40,974 nt of DNA from positions 1 through 40,974 of the forward strand of contig CAIZGR010000336.1 in NCBI GenBank assembly GCA_903932535.1, in the 5' to 3' direction. Positions 20,791-28,815 of the stretch are shown here, in pieces. Numbering within the stretch: the stretch's first letter is position 1; each line of letters opens with the position of its first letter. Below the pieces are notes generated by a model. That model was not told the DNA's origin. It made no database searches and saw only the letters and a program-made list of their open reading frames with translations. A program made the translations under genes and the position numbers. Origin of the DNA: an uncultured Hyphomicrobiales bacterium (GTDB lineage Bacteria; Pseudomonadota; Alphaproteobacteria; Rhizobiales; Beijerinckiaceae).

Positions 20791-20886
20791 ATGCGCCGCA
20801 TCTTCGCCTCGAGGCTCGTCCTCGCGACCGCCTTCGCCGTCGTCGCGCTGTCGGCGCTCTTCGCCGCGCTCAGGACCCTCGAGTGA
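20791..20886 (+). CDS. 31-residue single-pass membrane peptide
   Basis: MRRIFASRLVLATAFAVVAL plus a short tail ending ALRTLE gives a basic start and one hydrophobic helix. GGGAG lies seven bases before the ATG and begins directly after the TGA of the ferric-reductase-like gene, so it is probably translated as part of that operon. It is too short to classify. It may be an accessory subunit, as seen with other heme-containing membrane oxidoreductases, but that is a guess. Confidence 0.6.
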   Translation: MRRIFASRLVLATAFAVVALSALFAALRTLE

Positions 20887-20993
20887 CGGCGCGGCAAGCC
20901 CACGACAGCGCTTTCTTCCTGGGCGCCGAGCCGGAGCGCGGTCTGAAAATCGCGTTCGCGGAGATCACGGACGACCGGAAGGCGGCGGCCTGA
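20883..20993 (+). pseudogene. Degenerate copy of the prfC 3' end (copy 3) in a 36-codon frame
   Basis: From 20907 the frame reads SAFFLGAEPERGLKIAFAEI, then TDDRKAAA and a stop. The RF3 end is SAFNLRYEQERWPKIAFADV, then KDYQKAAA and a stop. The two stretches have the same length (87 bp with the stop), no gaps, 17 of 28 residues identical and 64 of 84 sense bases identical. A GTG at 20883 that overlaps the previous stop could start a 36-codon peptide, so expression cannot be ruled out. I regard it as a remnant rather than a new gene. Confidence 0.75.
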
Positions 20994-20994
20994 A

Positions 20995-21171
20995 TCACGG
21001 CCCGTAGAGCGCCGCGGCGGGATTGTCCGCAGCCGCCGGACCATGCGCCGCCGTCGACCCCAGGACGAAAACCGTAAGCGCCAAGGCGATCACAGCCCCG
21101 GCGATAGACAGGAGCGTGCCGGCCCTCGCGGGGCTGTCGATGTTCAGATGCACGATATGGAACGCGGTCAT
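20995..21171 (-). CDS. Small hypothetical membrane protein (58 aa)
   Basis: MTAFHIVHLNIDSPARAGTL is followed by a single hydrophobic segment (LLSIAGAVIALALTVFVLG) and a short Ala-rich tail ending NPAAALYGP. One membrane span is predicted, probably with the C-terminus outside. GGAG lies about eight bases before the ATG at 21171. The frame stays open far upstream, but that part is arginine-rich and overlaps the phaC upstream region, so I rejected it. I do not recognise the family. Confidence 0.6.
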   Translation of the reverse strand: MTAFHIVHLNIDSPARAGTLLSIAGAVIALALTVFVLGSTAAHGPAAADNPAAALYGP

Positions 21172-21578
21172 GGGCCAACTCCGTTCGCCGGTAGACGAGC
21201 CCTCCGATCCCAGTATAGCACCCTGCGCCCAAAGTCGCATCGCGCGACGGGACGGCGGTCGCGGTTCAGGTCTCTTCCCTCGCAGCCGCCTGCGACTGGC
21301 CCCGCTTGCGCCGCGGCGCTCGATCAGGGACTCGCCCGGATCGATCGGCCCCGGCGCGGGACGGTCGCGCCCGGGTTTCGCAGCTTCTGAAGACGCCGGA
21401 GACCGCAAGCGAACTTTTGTCGAGTGCGACGTCTGTAGCCGTCCGCGGCCGGAGTGGATAATATAGCGCCCGGCAAAATCGATGCGCCACGGGAGTCGAC
21501 GATCGTCCAACGGCGATCCGGAGACCATCGGGCGCGACAGGCCGCCGCGGCGCGCCGCGGTCGGCGAGGGAGGACGAC
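21172..21578. other. Intergenic region upstream of phaC
   Basis: About 400 bp without a supportable gene. It contains GTGGATAATATAG near 21455-21467, the only AT-rich patch, which could be a -10 region in either direction. I could not pair it with a convincing -35 element. Confidence 0.4.
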
Positions 21579-23360
21579 ATGAAGGCCGACGACCAGGCGA
21601 CCGTTTGGGATCCGGTGGTTCTCGCAGGGGAACTCCAATCCATCGCCGAACGCAGCCAGAAACTGATGCTGCGCTTCCTTTCTCGACAGCCCGACGACGG
21701 ACATGTCGGCATGGGCGACCCATCGACGCTCGGCGGCGCCTTTCTCGACCTGATGACCAAGATGATGAGCGATCCCGCGGCCGTGGCGGCGGCGCAGATC
21801 GACCTGTTCAACGACAGCCTGACGCTGTGGCGCCACGCCGCCGAACGCATGCTCAACATCCAGAGCGAGGACGCCGTCCTGCCCAAGGACAAGCGGTTCA
21901 ACCACCCGGAATGGAGCGAGAACGCGACGTTCAGCTTCATTCGGGAGAGCTATCTCGTCGCTTCGAAATCGCTTCTGTCGACGGTGCGCGGGATCAAGGA
22001 TCTCGACCCCAAGACCGCGCGCAAGGTGGATTTCTACACCCGGCAATTCGTCGACGCGATGTCGCCGACGAATTTCATCACCACCAATCCCGAAGTCCTG
22101 TCCACGACGCTGAACACCGGCGGGCAGAACCTGCTGCACGGGCTCGAGCATCTGCTCGCCGATCTCGATCGCGGCGACGGCCGCCTGCAGATCGCCATGA
22201 CCGACGACAACGCCTTCCGTTTCGGCGAGAACATCGCCTCGACGCCGGGCAAGGTCGTGTTCCAGAACGATCTCCTCCAGCTCCTTCAGTATAATCCCAC
22301 GACGCCGGACGTGCGCAAGCGCCCGCTCTTCATCATCATGCCGTGGATCAACAAGTATTACGTGCTCGACCTCCAGCCGAAGAACTCGTTCATCAAGTGG
22401 GCGGTCGACCAGGGTCATACGGTGTTCGTGCCATCCTGGGTCAATCCGGACGAGAAGCTCGCGCAGGCGACCTTCGAGGACTACATGATCCACGGGCTGA
22501 TCGAAGCGTTCGACGCGATCGAGGCGGCGACCGGCGAGCACACCATCAACGCCATCGGCTATTGTCTCGGCGGCACGATCCTCGCCGCCACGATGGCCTT
22601 TCTGGCCGCGCGCGGCGACAACCGCATCGCCAGCGCCACCAATTTCGTGACCCTGATCGATTTCACCGAAGTCGGCGACATGGGCGTGTTCATCGACGAG
22701 GAGCAGATCGCCTCGGTCGAGAAGCGCATGCAGGAGCACGGGTATCTCGAAGCGGCGGACATGGCGATGTCGTTCAACATGCTGCGCGCCAACGACCTCA
22801 TCTGGTCGTTCGTCGTCAACAACTACCTGCTCGGCAAGGAGCCGGTTCCGTTCGATCTTCTCTACTGGAACGCCGACGCGACCCGCATGCCGGCGGTGAT
22901 GCACTCTTTTTATATTCGTAATATGTATCAAAAAAACCTGCTGAAGGAGCCGGGCGGCATCACGCTGGCCGGCACGCCGATCGATCTGAGAAAGATCAAG
23001 ACGCCGATGTTCCTGCTTTCGTGCCGCGAGGACCATCTCGCGCCGTGGAAGTCGACCTACGCCGCGACGCAGATCTATTCGGGGCCGGTCACCTTCGTGC
23101 TCGCGGCGTCCGGCCACTTGGCGGGCGTGATCAGCCCGCCCGGCAGCAAGTACGGCCATTGGACCAACGACAAGCTGCCGGCGACGCCCGAGGAATGGTT
23201 CGCCACCGCCACGGCGCAAAAGGGGTCGTGGTGGCCGTACTGGGACAAGTGGGTGACGCAGTACGACGGCGGTCGCGTGCCGGCGCGCACGCCGGGCGAC
23301 GGCAAGCTCCCGGTCATCGAGGACGCCCCGGGGTCCTACGTGCGGGTGCGGGCGGTTTGA
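21579..23360 (+). CDS. phaC: Class I poly(R)-hydroxyalkanoate synthase
   Basis: PhaC polymerises (R)-3-hydroxyacyl-CoA into storage polyester on the granule surface. The 593-residue product has the N-terminal PhaC domain (NPEVLSTTLNTGGQNLLHG), an alpha/beta-hydrolase core, and the lipase-like box GYCLGGT with nucleophile Cys329. Later come the catalytic Asp region CREDHLAPW and the His in AASGHLAG. The length and GGT box fit class I. GGGAGG lies just before the ATG. No phaA, phaB, phaR or phasin gene is in the window. One odd feature is that codons for about residues 442-453 are strikingly AT-rich (22904-22935). A long hairpin starts right at the stop. Confidence 0.96.
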   Translation: MKADDQATVWDPVVLAGELQSIAERSQKLMLRFLSRQPDDGHVGMGDPSTLGGAFLDLMTKMMSDPAAVAAAQIDLFNDSLTLWRHAAERMLNIQSEDAVLPKDKRFNHPEWSENATFSFIRESYLVASKSLLSTVRGIKDLDPKTARKVDFYTRQFVDAMSPTNFITTNPEVLSTTLNTGGQNLLHGLEHLLADLDRGDGRLQIAMTDDNAFRFGENIASTPGKVVFQNDLLQLLQYNPTTPDVRKRPLFIIMPWINKYYVLDLQPKNSFIKWAVDQGHTVFVPSWVNPDEKLAQATFEDYMIHGLIEAFDAIEAATGEHTINAIGYCLGGTILAATMAFLAARGDNRIASATNFVTLIDFTEVGDMGVFIDEEQIASVEKRMQEHGYLEAADMAMSFNMLRANDLIWSFVVNNYLLGKEPVPFDLLYWNADATRMPAVMHSFYIRNMYQKNLLKEPGGITLAGTPIDLRKIKTPMFLLSCREDHLAPWKSTYAATQIYSGPVTFVLAASGHLAGVISPPGSKYGHWTNDKLPATPEEWFATATAQKGSWWPYWDKWVTQYDGGRVPARTPGDGKLPVIEDAPGSYVRVRAV

Positions 23361-23408
23361 GGAAAGCGCGGGCCGGGCGCCGCGCCGGCTTTCCGGCCGG
23401 CGCTTTCC
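23361..23408 (+). terminator. Long hairpin directly after phaC
   Basis: GGAAAGCGC at 23361-23369 pairs with GCGCTTTCC at 23400-23408, and GC-rich inner stems (GCGCCGG with CCGGCGC) can form. It begins at the base after the phaC stop codon. It lacks a clear T-tract, so it may protect the 3' end or help terminate. Confidence 0.55.
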
Positions 23409-23447
23409 AAATGCGGCGCCGGGCGGCGCGCTTCGGCGAGAGGCATT

Positions 23448-23480
23448 TGCGAAACGCGAACGCCACATCCGCGTTTCGCA
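23448..23480. repeat. Perfect 11-bp inverted repeat after phaC
   Basis: TGCGAAACGCG and CGCGTTTCGCA flank an 11-base spacer. It could be a protein-binding palindrome or a second terminator stem. I cannot say which. Confidence 0.55.
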
Positions 23481-23801
23481 TCGCGATTCGAGCAATAGAG
23501 GTCCCGATGGAGGCCGGCGCACGCGAAAGCCGAAGCTTTCGACTGGCATAAACATTGAAGCCGGCTCGTCCGATCCCGTTTCGGAGTCGAGGTCGGCGAT
23601 GGGCGTTTTCGAAATCGATCGGGACAGGGATCACGCAGGCGTCTCCACTATGAGGGGCTTGTTCGACGCTGTGGCGCAAAGCCCAGTGGATGGCTGTCCT
23701 GCGCGCGTGAGGACCCCCGTCGTCCGCGCGAAAGGGCAGCCGCTCCGGCTGCTGCGCCAAACGTTTCTCTACGCAGGCACGGAACGGACGCCGCGGCCGT
23801 C
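23481..23801. other. Intergenic region with no supported gene
   Basis: Open frames exist on both strands, but they are short and show no family character or ribosome-binding site. Nothing further is recognisable. Confidence 0.4.
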
Positions 23802-24053
23802 GTGAAGCGCGAAAGCAACCGCGAGGACGACGGCATAGACCTTTCCGATTCCTCCGGCGGCGCGCAAGGGAGTTCGACAGTGTCGCGTGAGGATCGATAT
23901 TCCGTCGAGCGGGTGAAGGAGCGGCATTGGGTCGTCGTCGACACGACCCGCCAGGGGCAGCGGGTGGGTTGGTCCGTCGATGAAGACGGCGCCCGCAGGA
24001 TCGTGTCCCTCCTGAACAGCCTTCGGCGCGGGCCGGGGCGGGTGGCCGGCTGA
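23802..24053 (+). CDS. Small hypothetical protein (83 aa)
   Basis: The frame from GTG 23802 reads MKRESNREDDGIDLSDSSGG at the start, an acidic, low-complexity segment. It then passes to VSREDRYSVERVKERHWVVV and WSVDEDGARRIVSLLNSLRR, which looks like a compact beta-hairpin plus helix. A GTG at 23880 could start the compact part alone. I see no strong ribosome-binding site and do not recognise the family. The compact half looks protein-like, the N-terminal part less so. Confidence 0.45.
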   Translation: MKRESNREDDGIDLSDSSGGAQGSSTVSREDRYSVERVKERHWVVVDTTRQGQRVGWSVDEDGARRIVSLLNSLRRGPGRVAG

Positions 24054-24237
24054 ATTGATCGGCCGGATTCCGAATCCTCGGCCGAAATCGCAACCCGATC
24101 GCGGCGTCGTCCCGGACGGATGGCCTCTGTACGTCCGGAGATCGCCAGGTATGGGTTGCATCTGACGGCGATATGCGCGATTTTCGCTTTCGAACCGCTG
24201 CGCCTTTCTCGGCGCGGACGGACCAAGGCGGCCCGAA

Positions 24238-24903
24238 TTGAACCCGATCGATGCGACGCGGGCGTACGCGGGGCATCACGCGCAGGCGGCCTACAGCCGC
24301 TGGGCGCCTGTCTACGATCTCGTTTTCGATCTCCCCTTTCATCCGGGGCGGCTCGCGTCGGCGCAATCGGCGGCGCAGGCGGCCGGGCCGGGCGGCGAAA
24401 TTCTGGTGATCGGCGTCGGGACGGGGCTCGAGCTGCCGCTGCTGCCCGCCAACGTTTGCGCCACTGGCGTCGACGTCAGCGCGCCGATGCTGCGGGCGGC
24501 GCGGACGCGGGTCGAGCGGCAGGGCCTCGCGCAAGTGAAGGGTCTGCACGTGATGGACGCGTGCGCGCTCGAATTTCCGGACGCGGCGTTCGACGTGGCG
24601 CTCGCGCCCTACGTGATGAGCGTCATCCCCCACCCGGAGCGCGCCCTCGACGAGGCGTGGCGGGTCCTGCGGCCGGGCGGGACGCTGGTCGTGATGAACC
24701 ACTTCGCGGCCGACCGGGGTCTGCGGAAGGCGGTCGAGCAGCGGATGGAGCGGGCCGCCGCCTGGCTCGGCTGGCATCCCAACTTCCCCTATTCCGCCAT
24801 CGGCGACTGGATCGCCGCGCGCCCGGACGCGCGGCTCGTCGAGCGGCGCGCATTGGCGCCGATGAAGCTCTTCACGCTGCTGAGGATCGCGAAGGCCGCA
24901 TAG
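24238..24903 (+). CDS. Class I SAM methyltransferase, PmtA-like (phosphatidylethanolamine N-methyltransferase family)
   Basis: This 221-residue methyltransferase has AYSRWAPVYDLVFDLPFHPGR near the start, the SAM-binding motif LVIGVGTGLELPLL (56-69), GVDVSAPMLRAAR, and a late RVLRPGGTLVVMNHF. The YxRWAPxYDxxF opening and size fit Rhodobacter-type PmtA, which methylates phosphatidylethanolamine toward phosphatidylcholine. The start is a TTG at 24238 preceded by AAGGCGG; no ATG is nearby. The gene lies alone between a small hypothetical gene and the long TPR-like gene. Lipid substrate specificity is inferred from family resemblance only. Confidence 0.8.
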   Translation: MNPIDATRAYAGHHAQAAYSRWAPVYDLVFDLPFHPGRLASAQSAAQAAGPGGEILVIGVGTGLELPLLPANVCATGVDVSAPMLRAARTRVERQGLAQVKGLHVMDACALEFPDAAFDVALAPYVMSVIPHPERALDEAWRVLRPGGTLVVMNHFAADRGLRKAVEQRMERAAAWLGWHPNFPYSAIGDWIAARPDARLVERRALAPMKLFTLLRIAKAA

Positions 24904-24997
24904 CGCGGGCTTTCCGCCGCCGCAAAGCGCGAAAAGAATTTCAAACAGCGACGCCGACGTGTAACCTGTCCGCGATCGATCGGGGCGGGCAGGATTG

Positions 24998-27493
24998 ATG
25001 CGCACACTGGTGGCGTGCCTTGCGCTCGGCGCCGGCGCCGCCGTCCTGACGACGGCGGGCGGCGCGGGGCCGGCAGCGGCGGCGGCGGCGGCCCTGTTGG
25101 GCTCGGGCGTCGCCGGAAATCTCGCGACCGAGCTTTTCAAGCTCGGCGACCGCCGCGTCGCCGAGCGCTTTCTCGACGGTTTCCACGGCATCGACGAAAA
25201 CCACGACATCGCCCGCGCGCTGCGGCTGGCGCAATTGCGTGCGCTCCGCGCCGTCCTCGTGCGCTTCGACGCGGCGCGGGCCGGCGACCGCGACCGGGCG
25301 CGCCAAGCGGCGGCGCAGGCATTTTCCGCCATGCTGACGCATTTTCTCGACGCGGACATCGGCGCCGCGCAAAGCGACAAGTTCGGGTCGGCGCCGGGTG
25401 TCGCAGCCGACGAGGCGGCCATCCGCCGCGCCGTCGTCGGGGTTTTGGCCGACGGCTTCGACGTCGGCCTCGCGGCGCAGCGCGACGCCGGACGGACGCC
25501 GTCCGTTTCGGAGACCCGCCGGGCCGTCAAGGCCGCGGTCGAGGCCGGGGCGCTCGAAGAGATTCGCCTTCGCACCATCGCGGTCGACGGCGGTCCGCCC
25601 GCGCTGTTCCTCGCCGCCTTCCGCGGCGACGCGGACAACGCCGGATGGTTCGACCTCTTCGTCCGCGACGCCGCCGACGACCTGAAGGCGGGCGGCAATT
25701 TCGAGAAGGCGTGGAACGCCGAGCAGATCGCGCTCGTCAAGGCGATTCAGGCGGCGCAGTCGGAAGTCTTGGCCGCGATCAAGGACGATACGGGGGCGAT
25801 CCGCGACGACACAGCGGCGTTGCGGGCCGGGCAGGACCGCGCCGAGGCGCTGTTGGAGCGGCTTCTCCGGTCGCAGGAACAGGGCGTCCGCGCCGCCGCG
25901 CAGGAAGGCGTGCGGGAGCGGGAGATCATCGCGCTGGCGCGGCGGATCGCGGCGGACGTGCAGGACTTCGAGCAGGCGAGGCGCGAGTTGGAGCGCGCGG
26001 TCGAGGTCGCCATCGCGGTCCAGCGCGAGGGGCGGCAGGGCAGCAATACGGGCGATTTCGTCGACCGGGTGCTGAAGCGCGTGGCGGAATTGTCGGGCGA
26101 GAGCCGGTTCGACGAGGCGGCCGAGGTTGCAGAGGTCAGCTTCGCGACATGGCGGGCCGAGGACGAGGAGCGCCGGCAGGCGGCGGCGCAGCAGGGCGTG
26201 ACCCTCGCCCGCGCCGGCCTCAATCAGCACCTGCTGCGCCGCGACGCCGCCTCCGCGGCGGCCTGGGTCGCGCGGATCGTCGATCTCGAAACGCCCGATC
26301 CGGCGGCGCGCTTCGAGGCGCTGCGACGGGCTCAGGACGCGTGGTACGTCCGCGGACGCGACAAGGGCCTGAACCTGGACCTCGACGTCTCGATCGAGAT
26401 CGCCCGCCTGTGTCTGTCGCTCGCAACGAGCCACGACCAGCGCGGGGCGGCCTTGAACGATCTCGGCGTATCGCTCCGCACGCTCGGGGCGCGGGAGAGC
26501 GGGACGACGCGGCTCGAGGCGGCGGTCGCGGCCTTCCGGGCGGCGTTGCAGGAAAACACGCGCGAACGCGCGCCGCTCCAATGGGCGGGGACGCAAGACA
26601 ATCTCGGCGCCGCGCTTTCGACGCTCGGGGAGCGGGAGAGCGGGACGGCGCGGCTCGAGCAGGCGGTCGCGGCCTTCCGGGCCGCGCTGGAGGAATTCAC
26701 CCGCGAGCGCGCGCCGCTCGACTGGGCGGCGACGCAGATGAATCTCGGCAATGCGCTCAGGACGCTCGGGGAGCGGGAGAGCGGGACGGCGCGGCTCGAG
26801 CAAGCGTTCGCGGCCTACCGGGCGGCGCTGGAGGAATTCATGCGCGAACCCGCGCCGCTCCAATGGGCGACAACGCAAAACAATCTCGGCAATGCGCTCT
26901 TGGTGCTCGGAACCCGAGAGAGCGGGACGGCGCGGCTCGAGCAGGCGGTCGCGGCCTACCGCTCGGCGCTGGAGGAAAGGACGCGCGAACGCGCGCCGCT
27001 CGACTGGGCGGGGACGCACATGAATCTCGGCGCCGCGCTCTCGACGCTCGGGGAGCGGGAGAGCGGGACGGCGCGGCTCGAGCAGGCGGTCGCGGCCTTC
27101 CGGGCGGCGCTGGAGGAATTCACCCGCGAGCGCGCGCCGCTCGACTGGGCGGCGACGCAGGTGAATCTCGGCAATGCGCTCGAAAGGCTTGGGGAGCGGG
27201 AAAGCGGGACGGCGCGGCTCGAGCAGGCAGTCGCGGCCTTCCGAGCGGCGCTGGAGGAATTCACGCGCGAACGCGCGCCGCTCCAATGGGCGACGACGAC
27301 AGGGAACTTGGGCGTCGCGATGGTCACGATCGCCGAACGGACGGGCGACCGGGCCGCCGCCGAGGCCGCGTTGGCGCAGATCGAGGCCGCTCACGCCACG
27401 ATGGCGGCCTCGGGACACGGCCCGCGCGCCTCGTACTATGAAGGCCAACGGCCCCGCGCCCGCGCACTCGTCGCCCAGTTGCGCGGCGGGTGA
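24998..27493 (+). CDS. Large coiled-coil and TPR-like repeat protein with N-terminal hydrophobic/helical domain
   Basis: The 832-residue protein has four regions. Residues about 1-45 are hydrophobic and Ala/Gly-rich (LACLALGAGAAVLTTAGG, then a second stretch ending GNLATELF), possibly membrane-associated. Residues 45-235 are helical and of no family I can name (DRRVAERFLDGFHGIDENHD). Residues 235-340 look like a coiled coil, with IKDDTGAIRDDTAALRAGQ, the kind of linker seen in bacterial STAND/NLR-like and TPR proteins. Residues 496-777 are six 47-residue units of the TPR type (NLG.AL..LGERESGTARLEQ, then AVAAFRAALEEFTRERAPLDW). No NACHT, nuclease or protease motif is visible, so it would need a partner or act as an adaptor. 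The function is unknown; a sensor or scaffold in a conflict system is one reading. Confidence 0.85.
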   Translation: MRTLVACLALGAGAAVLTTAGGAGPAAAAAAALLGSGVAGNLATELFKLGDRRVAERFLDGFHGIDENHDIARALRLAQLRALRAVLVRFDAARAGDRDRARQAAAQAFSAMLTHFLDADIGAAQSDKFGSAPGVAADEAAIRRAVVGVLADGFDVGLAAQRDAGRTPSVSETRRAVKAAVEAGALEEIRLRTIAVDGGPPALFLAAFRGDADNAGWFDLFVRDAADDLKAGGNFEKAWNAEQIALVKAIQAAQSEVLAAIKDDTGAIRDDTAALRAGQDRAEALLERLLRSQEQGVRAAAQEGVREREIIALARRIAADVQDFEQARRELERAVEVAIAVQREGRQGSNTGDFVDRVLKRVAELSGESRFDEAAEVAEVSFATWRAEDEERRQAAAQQGVTLARAGLNQHLLRRDAASAAAWVARIVDLETPDPAARFEALRRAQDAWYVRGRDKGLNLDLDVSIEIARLCLSLATSHDQRGAALNDLGVSLRTLGARESGTTRLEAAVAAFRAALQENTRERAPLQWAGTQDNLGAALSTLGERESGTARLEQAVAAFRAALEEFTRERAPLDWAATQMNLGNALRTLGERESGTARLEQAFAAYRAALEEFMREPAPLQWATTQNNLGNALLVLGTRESGTARLEQAVAAYRSALEERTRERAPLDWAGTHMNLGAALSTLGERESGTARLEQAVAAFRAALEEFTRERAPLDWAATQVNLGNALERLGERESGTARLEQAVAAFRAALEEFTRERAPLQWATTTGNLGVAMVTIAERTGDRAAAEAALAQIEAAHATMAASGHGPRASYYEGQRPRARALVAQLRGG
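26483..27328 (+). repeat. Six tandem 141-bp coding units
   Basis: Units start at 26483, 26624, 26765, 26906, 27047 and 27188. Each is exactly 141 bp (47 codons) with no indel. Most begin CTCGGGGAGCGGGAGAGCGG. Bases are mostly conserved between units, including synonymous sites, which indicates recent duplication or gene conversion. A partial unit follows the last. Confidence 0.95.
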
Positions 27494-27605
27494 GCGGGGA
27501 CCTCGGGAGCAAGACCGGGTCCGATAGCGGCGACGCCATCGGATTGAGGTCCATCGGAACGGCCGAGCCTTCCCAATACCCGGCCGTCGCGAGCCGCTCC
27601 CGCGC

Positions 27606-27712
27606 CATCGCGAGGACCCGCGGACTTGATCCGCGGGAACGCGGCGATCCCGGGGCGGCCGGGCGCCCTGCGATCTTCTGGATCGCCACGCCCCCTTCGG
27701 GGGCTCGCGATG
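27606..27712. repeat. MITE-like dispersed element with terminal inverted repeats
   Basis: CATCGCGAG at the left and CTCGCGATG at the right form 9-bp terminal inverted repeats. Inside are the hairpin CCCGCGG/CCGCGGG (27617-27637) and GCCCCC-TTC-GGGGGC (27689-27703). The right half matches the block at 3565-3601. It lies in the 340-bp gap between the TPR-like gene and the first vapBC pair. The rest of that gap holds the vapB operator. Confidence 0.75.
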
Positions 27713-27786
27713 ACGAAGCAGAGAGACTCACCCCTCGCCGGCTACGGCCGGCTCGCAGCAAATCTGGACGAGCGCACGGCCGTCAT

Positions 27787-27809
27787 GATATCTATCTTTG
27801 ATAGATATC
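27787..27809 (+). promoter_or_regulatory. Perfect palindromic operator upstream of vapB
   Basis: GATATCTATC and GATAGATATC are perfect 10-bp arms separated by TTT, 24 bp before the vapB start. VapBC-type complexes repress their own promoters through such palindromes. It is the most AT-rich stretch in the neighbourhood, consistent with an overlapping promoter. Confidence 0.75.
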
Positions 27810-27833
27810 CCTATCTTGCCAAGGGCGCGAGCC

Positions 27834-28091
27834 ATGTCGACGACCGCGAAGATTTTTATGCACGGCCGCAGTCAGGCGGTGCGGCTGCCGAAGGAATTTC
27901 GCATGCCGGGCAAGGAGGTGCGGGTGAGCCGCGACGGGGACAAGGTTGTTCTCGAGCCGATCGAGAAGCCGCCGTTCGACGTTCGGGCGTGGCGGGCGAA
28001 GCTCGATGCGCTCGGCGCGCGCGACGTTCTCCCTGACGGATTGCCGGAGGAGGCGCCGGTCGCGCCCGACGACGACGTTTCGTTCGCGTGA
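27834..28091 (+). CDS. vapB: VapB-type antitoxin (AbrB fold)
   Basis: This 85-residue protein starts MSTTAKIFMHGRSQAVRLPK, the swapped-hairpin VapB DNA-binding domain (K.F..GrSQAVRLPkeFR), followed by VRVSRDGDKVVLEPIEKPP and a C-terminal toxin-binding tail with DVRAWRAKLDAL. I chose the ATG at 27834, where the conserved domain begins; a longer start would run through the operator. The end overlaps vapC by 4 bp (GTGA). Confidence 0.92.
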   Translation: MSTTAKIFMHGRSQAVRLPKEFRMPGKEVRVSRDGDKVVLEPIEKPPFDVRAWRAKLDALGARDVLPDGLPEEAPVAPDDDVSFA

Positions 28092-28504
28092 CGCCGATGT
28101 TCTGTCTCGACACCAATATCGTCATCTTCGGGATGAACGGACGCCGGCCGAAGATCGCCGCGAGGCTCGACGCGGAACTGGCCGCCGGCGCGTCGCTCAT
28201 CGTTCCCGCGATCGTGCGCTACGAGCTGGAATATGGCTGCGCCAAGAGCGATCAGCCCGTCCGCTCGAGAGCCAGTCTCGAGCTTTTCCTGTCGGCCGGG
28301 TTCGAGCAGCCGCCTTTCGACCTCGAGGACGCCCGCGAGGCCGGAGACATTCGCGCCGCGCTCGAAGCGAAGAGAACGCCCATCGGTCCCTGCGACACGC
28401 TGATCGCCGCGCTGGCGCGCCGCCGCGGGGCGAGGCTCGTGACCTTGAACCGGGCGGCGTTCGAGCGCGTGCCGGGCCTCGAGGTGGAGGACTGGGAGGG
28501 GTAA
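28088..28504 (+). CDS. vapC: VapC-type PIN-domain toxin
   Basis: This 138-residue PIN ribonuclease is of the tRNA(fMet)-cleaving VapC type, judged by MFCLDTNIVIFGMN at the start and VRYELEYGCAKS. Further acidic residues lie in IGPCDTLIAALARRR and at the end. The start is GTG 28088, which overlaps the antitoxin stop; ATG 28097 is an alternative. The active-site acids are all present. It forms a complete pair with vapB upstream. Confidence 0.92.
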   Translation: MTPMFCLDTNIVIFGMNGRRPKIAARLDAELAAGASLIVPAIVRYELEYGCAKSDQPVRSRASLELFLSAGFEQPPFDLEDAREAGDIRAALEAKRTPIGPCDTLIAALARRRGARLVTLNRAAFERVPGLEVEDWEG

Positions 28505-28547
28505 GCCGCACGCCGAACGCCTTGACGGGGCGTCGACAAAATATCAA

Positions 28548-28558
28548 TCATGGCATGA
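28548..28558 (+). promoter_or_regulatory. Small palindrome before the second antitoxin gene
   Basis: TCATG-G-CATGA lies 27 bp before the antitoxin ATG within an AT-rich patch (AAATATCAATCATGG). TTGACG at 28522-28527 may be a -35 element. A role as operator is likely by position but the spacing to a -10 is poor. Confidence 0.35.
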
Positions 28559-28584
28559 GATACGGATGATCCAGGGTGTCGCCC

Positions 28585-28815
28585 ATGCAGGTTTCCAAAT
28601 GGGGCGACAGCCTCGCCGTGAGGCTGCCGAAGGCGCTGGTGGAGTCGCTCGGGCTCGCGGCCGGCGACGAGTTGAACGTGGTCGCGGCCAGCAAGACGGA
28701 GATCGTGGTCGAGAAACGCGACCGGCGCGCGGAATTCCTGAAAGCGATGGAGGCGTTCCGGTGGCCGGCGCCGGAGGGCTATACGTTCGACCGCGACGAG
28801 GCGAACGAGCGTTGA
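28585..28815 (+). CDS. AbrB/MazE-type antitoxin
   Basis: This 76-residue protein starts MQVSKWGDSLAVRLPKALVE, a MazE/AbrB DNA-binding domain (WGnSlavRlPk), followed by ASKTEIVVEKRDRRAEFL. Its tail AFRWPAPEGYTFDRDEANER would bind the toxin. I chose ATG 28585; a GTG at 28576 is in frame but outside the family start. The gene overlaps the PIN-domain gene by 3 bases within TTGA. It is the second antitoxin within 800 bp. Confidence 0.88.
   Translation: MQVSKWGDSLAVRLPKALVESLGLAAGDELNVVAASKTEIVVEKRDRRAEFLKAMEAFRWPAPEGYTFDRDEANER

Noticed and set aside
23599-23805. 68-codon plus-strand frame
   Set aside because: No family, no ribosome-binding site, and it overlaps a better small gene candidate.
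26483-27328. Regular 141-bp repeats considered as a CRISPR-like array
   Set aside because: The units are continuous, in-frame coding repeats with no spacers.
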